From Marasmius tenuissimus (Eukaryota; Basidiomycota; Agaricomycetes; Agaricales; Marasmiaceae), in assembly GCA_029532415.1 (NCBI GenBank), contig JAQOTA010000022.1, positions 682,001 to 746,000 on the forward strand: a stretch of 64,000 bases of DNA. Direction: 5' to 3'. Of this stretch, positions 58,157 through 64,000 are shown piece by piece. The notes beneath the pieces are model-generated. The model was not told where the DNA came from. It saw only the letters and a list, made by a program, of their open reading frames with translations, and did no database searches. The stretch's first letter is position 1. Every line of letters starts with the position of its first letter. The position numbers and the translations under genes were made by a program.

Positions 58157-58408
58157 TCAAAACTTAGTACTCTCACCGGGCCCGGTGATGCGGACACGGT
58201 CGTGTACATCAACTGAATCGCCTTCTTGATCATCCCACCTTAAAATATCCAGTATACTTGACCGGAAAAGGTATATCGTGTATCGAGGAGTTTCAGGATT
58301 GATCATGAGTGTTTGAGAACATGTCGAGTCTTGAAGTGACCTGATAATTTGCATGTGCAATGCAACGCAATCGTGCTTCAATCTTCCTTGCGACATGATG
58401 ACGGACAA
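58157..58408 (-). CDS. Short ORF, possible hypothetical protein or exon
   Basis: MSQGRLKHDCVALHMQIIRS (about 58396 on -) runs on to DQEGDSVDVHDRVRITGPGE, after which a GTGAGAG donor-like sequence occurs. This looks like a first exon whose partner I cannot find. No family. Confidence 0.22.
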   Translation of the reverse strand: MSVIMSQGRLKHDCVALHMQIIRSLQDSTCSQTLMINPETPRYTIYLFRSSILDILRWDDQEGDSVDVHDRVRITGPGESTKF

Positions 58409-58509
58409 TTTATAACCCTATAAGGTAAAAATCAGCTTGCATGCGTCGGGATATAGTCGGAAGGCGGAGTACTCGTTATCCAACGGGAGAAGGACGCGAG
58501 CTACACGAA

Positions 58510-58803
58510 TCAGGACGTCCGACTATCGAAGAAAGAAAAACAGGCGTCTTGTTTTTGGAAGTTGACTTGGAAGTCAGGAAACTCCCACGCCTCCCAAACT
58601 TCAACGGATGACGTTGCGGATAGGCTCTTTCCCAAACCTTCCATCATCTGAGCATGAAGCACGTCCCAGTGGCTGAACGTTACGCTGGAAGATGGGCCTA
58701 GCCCGTGTGTTATCTGTTCCCATGTTCGGGCTATTCTCGCCATCCGTTCATACCGGTCATCCATCCATGATGCAGCATACGGTCCTTCCCGACCCACGTT
58801 CAT
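58510..58803 (-). CDS. Hypothetical 97-residue ORF
   Basis: MNVGREGPYAASWMDDRYER to FPDFQVNFQKQDACFSFFDS. Composition is protein-like with helical stretches (MARIARTWEQITHGLG), but there is no family match I know and no supporting neighbour. Confidence 0.28.
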   Translation of the reverse strand: MNVGREGPYAASWMDDRYERMARIARTWEQITHGLGPSSSVTFSHWDVLHAQMMEGLGKSLSATSSVEVWEAWEFPDFQVNFQKQDACFSFFDSRTS

Positions 58804-61210
58804 AAATCAGTGGGTCGACGCCTTTCTTCTCCTTCTTCTCGCATGCGCGCACCTTCCAGCGCAGGATAGTCTAAATTGTACTAAGTATAACGAGAGGAAT
58901 TCGACAGACCCCAATTCCTAGTTATAGGAGTCGGGAGTCTGATATGGTCTATGAATTCCTCTTCTTCCAGTGAGGAGCCAGGCGCTCGAACTTGTTCCCT
59001 TCTGAGGCCTTAACACACCGACCTCCTCAATTAAAGTTGCTATCTAATTGCATTAAGGAGTACAGCTTTGATCTCCCGAGAGGGGGACCGGTCTAGATCA
59101 AAGCCTGTTGACAACGCAAGTGTTTCAAGTATCAACCCGAGTTGTTTACGATTGTAGACGCCGATCCTGCCAAGACCCGCCTCCTTGAAACTCGCGGTCT
59201 CCGGTCACCGAAAGCTCTACCGACGTCTGGCATTACTTGTGTGGTTCCGTAAGTGCTCGACGGGAGCTGGGAAAGGTGTCTAGACGAGGTTATATACACC
59301 GCATTTACTTGAATGCAAGATGACTCTGACCATAATTCGGAACCTCGGTGAACGGCGAACAACGGGGAGCTCCAGGAACCATACTACATGCATGAAGTGG
59401 CGAAGTTGTCGAGTGGGATGCCATAAAATATGTATGTATACCATAAGTGCTGGGCGGCGATGTGTTTTTTTTTTCTCCCTTACTCAGCGACTCAATTAGC
59501 TCCGCTTGTTCAACATTCAAGCTGAAGGAGAAATTTTTCAGCGGACCGGCGAATCAGGTAAGTAGTAAATTACTTACGGTGTCCTATGCACATACGCAAC
59601 ACAAGCGGCCACCGGCCACTTCCCGAGCTTACTGCGCGGTTTGACGCGACATCAGGATTGAATATTGAGATGTACTCAAAACAGTCGCAGCTGCTGCTGA
59701 AGCACAAACGGCAATACCCGGCTATCTCCTGCCACCCTCGGAATCTTCCGAGTCTGACGAGTTCATGTTTATATACGCGGTGAGCTAGGCCCAGGCGCGT
59801 CCGTTCAATCAATCGGCGGCGGTCGTAGGGATCAAAGATTCCAAAAAGACCAGGATCTGACGTGCTGTATTGTTACTTATATGTAGACATGAGGATAAGA
59901 GGATAAGATAACAACATAACACATGATCGTAACATAACCTTCCGACCCTCCGAGGGTAGATAGGACATACCTTCAGGGAAGCTCGTCACCGAAACCACCA
60001 CCGCCGCCACCCACCCTCCGAGAAACGCGAACGTGCGCCCTATCATCTCGTATCCTGTATCCGGTTGCCACAAAGGTACTTACGGAACGGGGGTGCTGCC
60101 GTCGTCCTCATGTTTTGCAAGTCGAATAGAGTTGGATGAATGAGAGGCAGAAGAAAAAAAAAAGACAAGAGAAAAAAGTTTAACTCAAACGTAAGCGGTA
60201 AGGGCAGGAGAAAAAACTCAGGGCTTATCTATGTCCTCGTTTCAGTATTCACAACACAAGGAACACACGTACCCTGTAGGCTGTAGGTCCATAACATCAA
60301 CGTCAGGGGCAGTACCAAAGTCTATTCTATCGATTCCATTCTGTGGAGCAGAAAAATGTAGTACTGCGTAGATGTGAACAAGAAAAACGAGGACGAACGA
60401 ACGTTGCTCACCAGCAGCAGCAGCACGCAGCACTGATCGACCAGCAAGGAGTCCTAGCAAGTAACCGCATTCCCGTAATGTTCGGGAACTCGAATCATGA
60501 TGATGACTTGGTTAAACGAGATGATCTAGAGGGCGCTTTCAATCCAACAAAGGGGCTCGGTGATCGCCCAACAAACGGGTTTAGGGTCCTAGACGCGTAT
60601 CCCAGCCCATTTGCTGCTATCAGTGTTTCTTCGAGGTCACGGAAGACTGGGAACATTGATCATGATGAGATACTCATTCATTGAATCCCGCAGCACCAGC
60701 GCCGGAGATTACTATGGCCATCGTCACCTGGGTGCGCGCTGGACGTCAGATCTCAGAACCCCCCTGGTGCGTAATAGTAGGGCAAGCATCGTATCCTACG
60801 CGAAAAACGAGGTCTCCCCCGGTAAACCTGGAGGAAGGTTTTTCAAGCTCCAAATAAAAAAAAAAACGAGGACATTGATTCGGGAAGAACGAACGTTTGC
60901 TCGTTCCTCACCTCACCCCTCGCTTGAGAAAGAAAAGTGCAAGGCAACTACCCTGCTTCCGTAAAGGTTTCTTCCAACATTGAACAAGGGGATTCGGTGA
61001 TTTACGATAGCCGACTGCCAGACGCGTATTATTAGTCTAGTTGCTGTTTGCCAGCGAACTTTGAGCTTCCTTCACTGGTACAGCAAATTAATAAGTAGCC
61101 GTGCGCAGCTGAGCAACGGCGGCGGAGATTACAGAGGCTCTCCTCGGGCGCCCGACTTTGTAAGTTTGGCTGGAGCGTCCGTTATCTTGAGGAATAGTAA
61201 AAACTCTCTT
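58804..61210. other. No gene recognised; decayed repeats
   Basis: No convincing exon. Near 60540-60610 and 60970-61040 two related stretches share AAGGGGNTNGGTGAT-like text followed by AGACGCGTAT, and each is followed or preceded by a GGCGGAGATTAC/GCCGGAGATTAC motif. This indicates an older tandem duplication of about 0.4 kb. Confidence 0.45.
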
Positions 61211-61402
61211 ACATTGCGCCACACTTTTCTACTCCTACTCAAAATTCAATACATAGTCAGTTTTCCCTCGAGAGTTCGCCTAGCCTTAGCCTAGTTCGTA
61301 GTTTAAACTGAACATCCTCGAGGGGTCGGATGACGATGTCCACTTGGTGCTATAAATAAACAACTTTTTTGTGGGGGATAAAAATAGGACTTACACCCAC
61401 GC
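61211..61402 (+). repeat. Interspersed direct repeat R, copy 1
   Basis: Contains GCGCCACAC, CGCCTAGCCTTAGCCTAG, GTTTAAACTGAAC and GATAAAAATAGGACTTACAC in order. The same order recurs at 61691 and 62501. Confidence 0.7.
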
Positions 61403-61690
61403 GCGTGAAAGGGGGAAGGAAAAAAGTTCGTACCACTCAAGAGCCTGAGTCGAGAAGGGAGGCGAGCCTAGAGTACGTTTAACTACTCTCTCCGAGTTAC
61501 CTTTCTTCGTGTGAACTACCGGGGACGCTACTGTTTGAATGGTATACCCAAGCCCGGTTTCACCATGAAACAATGAGTCCCTCGCCCCTCCCAGGTTGTT
61601 AGCACTAAACACCCAGGCTTGCATCCAGTCCTCCCTCTCCTTCTCGCTTCTTCATCCCCACATATGAAATGAAATACAAGATTTACGTCG

Positions 61691-61845
61691 ACGACGCCAC
61701 ACTTTACATGTTCACTCCTCAGGGTTCTCGCCTGGCTTTAGCTTAGCGTCGTAGTCTAAACTGAACTGTAACTGTGGAGGTCGAAGAGATAAAAATAACA
61801 CTTTGCTTTTGGTGGGATAAAGATAGGACTTACATCTACATTGTA
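61691..61845 (+). repeat. Interspersed direct repeat R, copy 2
   Basis: Contains GACGCCACAC, CGCCTGGCTTTAGCTTAG, GTCTAAACTGAAC and GATAAAGATAGGACTTACA, colinear with copies 1 and 3. Confidence 0.7.
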
Positions 61846-62500
61846 TAGGCCCGCGGAAATGTCGACGTCTTGTGGAAGGGTACCGGTTGGACGACTCAGA
61901 AGGGGAGCTGGAAAGGGACGGGGAGAAGTCGAGGGAAGAACTGCGTCATAGTGAGTAGAGATATGAGATATGACACTGGAACCTCGAGGGATACCGGTAT
62001 TACATTACCTACATATGTTAGGCATGGGGTTTATGTAGAGGTTCTCTTCTGGTCGAGGCAAAGTCCCGGTACTCGATGATGACACGAAGATCTAAGGATA
62101 GAACAAACCTGAGAATCGGTGGCCGTGTGTGTGAGGACTTCTAACACGTACCGTATAGTAAATACCGAGTTCATCTCAACCTCGAGTCCTAGTACTAGAA
62201 AATCATTGGGGATTACACTGCCAGATTCCGACGACCAGGCCCTTGCAAATGTGACGAGACCAACTCGCCATTCAACACGTCGCTCGAATCCGGCGTATGA
62301 TCGTATCTATAATCTCGGACCTAAGACAGCTACTCATACCCCCACGAGACCCTCCCACCCTTCCCTGGCGGAAATATATATCATGTCACAAAGTGCTGCG
62401 CCCAAAAATGAACTTTCTCTCGATGATCCTGTAGGTCGGGGGCCCAGGCTTTCATCTACTTAGTCCCCCCACCTACCCCGATTTCATCTTTACATACTCA

Positions 62501-62680
62501 CGTCGTACGACGCCACACTGTCCACTTTTTTCTCTCTCAAGTCTCAGGGTTTTCGCCTAGCTTTAGTCTAGCGTCATAGTCTAAACTGAACTCGAGAAGG
62601 GATCGGACGACTCCTGAGTCCTATAGATATAGATAACCCGGTTTCGTTGTGATAAAAATAGGACTCACACCCACGCTTGA
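62501..62680 (+). repeat. Interspersed direct repeat R, copy 3
   Basis: Contains GACGCCACAC, CGCCTAGCTTTAGTCTAG, GTCTAAACTGAAC and GATAAAAATAGGACTCACAC. It is followed by microsatellite GGAAGGAAGG (about 62706-62725) and CATGTAT repeats (about 62841-62867). Confidence 0.7.
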
Positions 62681-63348
62681 GGAGGGGGAGGTCGTAATAC
62701 CGCTGGAAGGAAGGAAGGAAGGAAGGTGTTCATTATCACTATTCGGACAGGGGGAGGGAGAAGGGTGTTGCTGTTGTGTTTGTAGATATGAGATATGATA
62801 TGTGATATATGATTGAGAAAACGTCACTAGGGCGAAGGGTTCATGTATCATGTATCATGTATCATGTTACGGGTTCTTCCTTTCTCGTTGTCAAAGCGAG
62901 TTCCGAGGATGAGTTTTTTCGCTCAACTGACACAAAAAAAAATCTAAGAATAGCTCAACCATACCCGCCTCAAGGACGGGTTCATCTCACCATGTACGAC
63001 GGGGGGGGGGGAAGCCACAGGTCGCTTCCGGGATTGGTGGATTGGGACCCAAATGAAAGCAGGCATTGCATGTTCGGAACTCTTAGACTTCTCCTTAGTC
63101 CCTCGAGTTCGATCGAAGCACCACCTCCGCTCGGTAGTATGGTATGGTATGGTAAGACTTGGTATAAATTCAAATTCAAATTTATCGGGCCCACCGACTT
63201 CAACAGCTTAGGCTGTTACTAGTCGTCGCTTACAGCTTCACAGCTCGCTCGGCTCGGTTACTGATTTGTCTGACCAGCTGACCTCCAGCCGAGGTAGAAG
63301 AGGATCATGATGATGATGCACAGTGGCAAACAACACATTCGGTTCTCG

Positions 63349-63410
63349 GACTCGGAATGTGGGGTAATTAGACTTCGGTTGGTATGCGGGGAAAGAGAGC
63401 CACTGAGCTC
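63349..63410 (+). repeat. Direct repeat S, copy 1
   Basis: GGACTCGGAATGTGG, then TAATTAGAC and GAAAGAGAGCCACTGAG. The order recurs at 63885-64000. Confidence 0.55.
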
Positions 63411-63884
63411 CTAAAAGCCACACGGGAGGCCGTCGTTGGTCTGGTAAGTACAGGCGGTGGGGGGAGGGGGGGGTAGAAGAAAACAATGCTGGGGGGAACG
63501 AGGGGTAAGACTTCTTGTACTTGGCTTAATCACCGTTTAGAAGGGACAGAAGATTGAGCCAAGTGACTGCGGACTAGGACTGCGGATCTGAAACCCCCTC
63601 GTGTGTGTGTCTACCATAGAATAGAGACTCGCCTGGACATGTATGGTATACACGACCGCTTTTGGGATATGTAACAGATGCGTAACTTAGTAAGCTCAGA
63701 TCCTACTGAAATTCTTGATGGGTCTACGCGACCGAGGAAGTTGTGTCTGTAACCCATAGCTCGGAGGGCGAGAAATGTAAGGGGATCGACACCCGGTAAT
63801 GAAGGAAGGCACCATGGAGGAAATGTAATGTAATGACTTGAACGCAATTGAATGTCGAAAAGAAGGAATTCGAAAGGATTCGGG

Positions 63885-64000
63885 ACTCGAAATGTGGAGT
63901 ATAATTAGACAGAGAATCAGGCGTTGGTGTATTGAATGTATATGAGTAAACAGGCAGCCGCACAGTTACAACAATGTGGGGGGAAAAGAGAGCCACTGAG
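63885..64000 (+). repeat. Direct repeat S, copy 2 (runs off the window end)
   Basis: GGACTCGAAATGTGG, TAATTAGAC and GAAAAGAGAGCCACTGAG, the last ending exactly at the window edge. A spacer separates the two halves, unlike copy 1. Confidence 0.55.

Noticed and set aside
62119..62463. 114-codon + ORF
   Set aside because: It is Ser/Thr/Arg-rich, lies among decayed repeats, and has no exon partner or recognisable domain.

Overview
The window looks like nuclear DNA of a basidiomycete fungus, most likely an agaricomycete. Nearly every gene is broken by short (about 45-70 nt) GT-AG introns, and the gene content is typical of that group: a multi-intron cytochrome P450, a heme-thiolate peroxygenase, a DUF6534 membrane protein, a TET/JBP-type dioxygenase, Dicer, and intron-containing tRNA-Cys genes with U73. 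I rebuilt gene models by hand-splicing, so exon edges are approximate unless stated.

Layout. 1-18 kb is a compact housekeeping/secondary-metabolism stretch: P450 (+), RAD1 checkpoint clamp subunit (-), DUF6534 membrane protein (+), tRNA-Cys, a full-length Dicer (+), a secreted unspecific peroxygenase/chloroperoxidase-like enzyme (+), a phosducin-like protein (+) and a small acidic-tailed conserved protein (+). From 18.1 to 22.8 kb lie three MIF/tautomerase-superfamily genes; a fourth sits at 49 kb inside a 1.7-1.8 kb duplicated block that also carries conserved promoter and 3' flank. A non-autonomous TIR element (23.24-24.89 kb) ends just upstream of a large gene with a HECT-like C-terminus, which is convergent with a TET/JBP-like 2OG-Fe(II) dioxygenase gene (28.8-31.7 kb, -).

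32-34.3 kb holds a divergent pair of conserved cell-biology genes (ERD1-like EXS protein, SNU23/ZMAT2 splicing factor). 34.4-37.4 kb is a 5'-truncated isoleucyl-tRNA synthetase pseudogene with a stop codon at the KMSKS lysine and two frameshifts; low-complexity repeats replace its 5' end. Then come an F-box-like gene, a hypothetical gene with eight exact 11-residue repeats encoded by a 33-bp minisatellite, and an apparently intact integrase-core (DDE, IS3EU-like) transposase gene.

From 46 kb onward the sequence is repeat-rich and gene-poor: TIR elements, the fourth MIF gene, a few hypothetical genes, a perfect-hairpin MITE, and a second tRNA-Cys gene with a different intron. 59-64 kb has no convincing gene and consists of decayed direct repeats and microsatellites.

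Most notable: the MIF-gene expansion by block duplication, the TET/JBP gene paired with a HECT-like gene beside a TIR element, and the IleRS pseudogene disabled at its signature catalytic motif.
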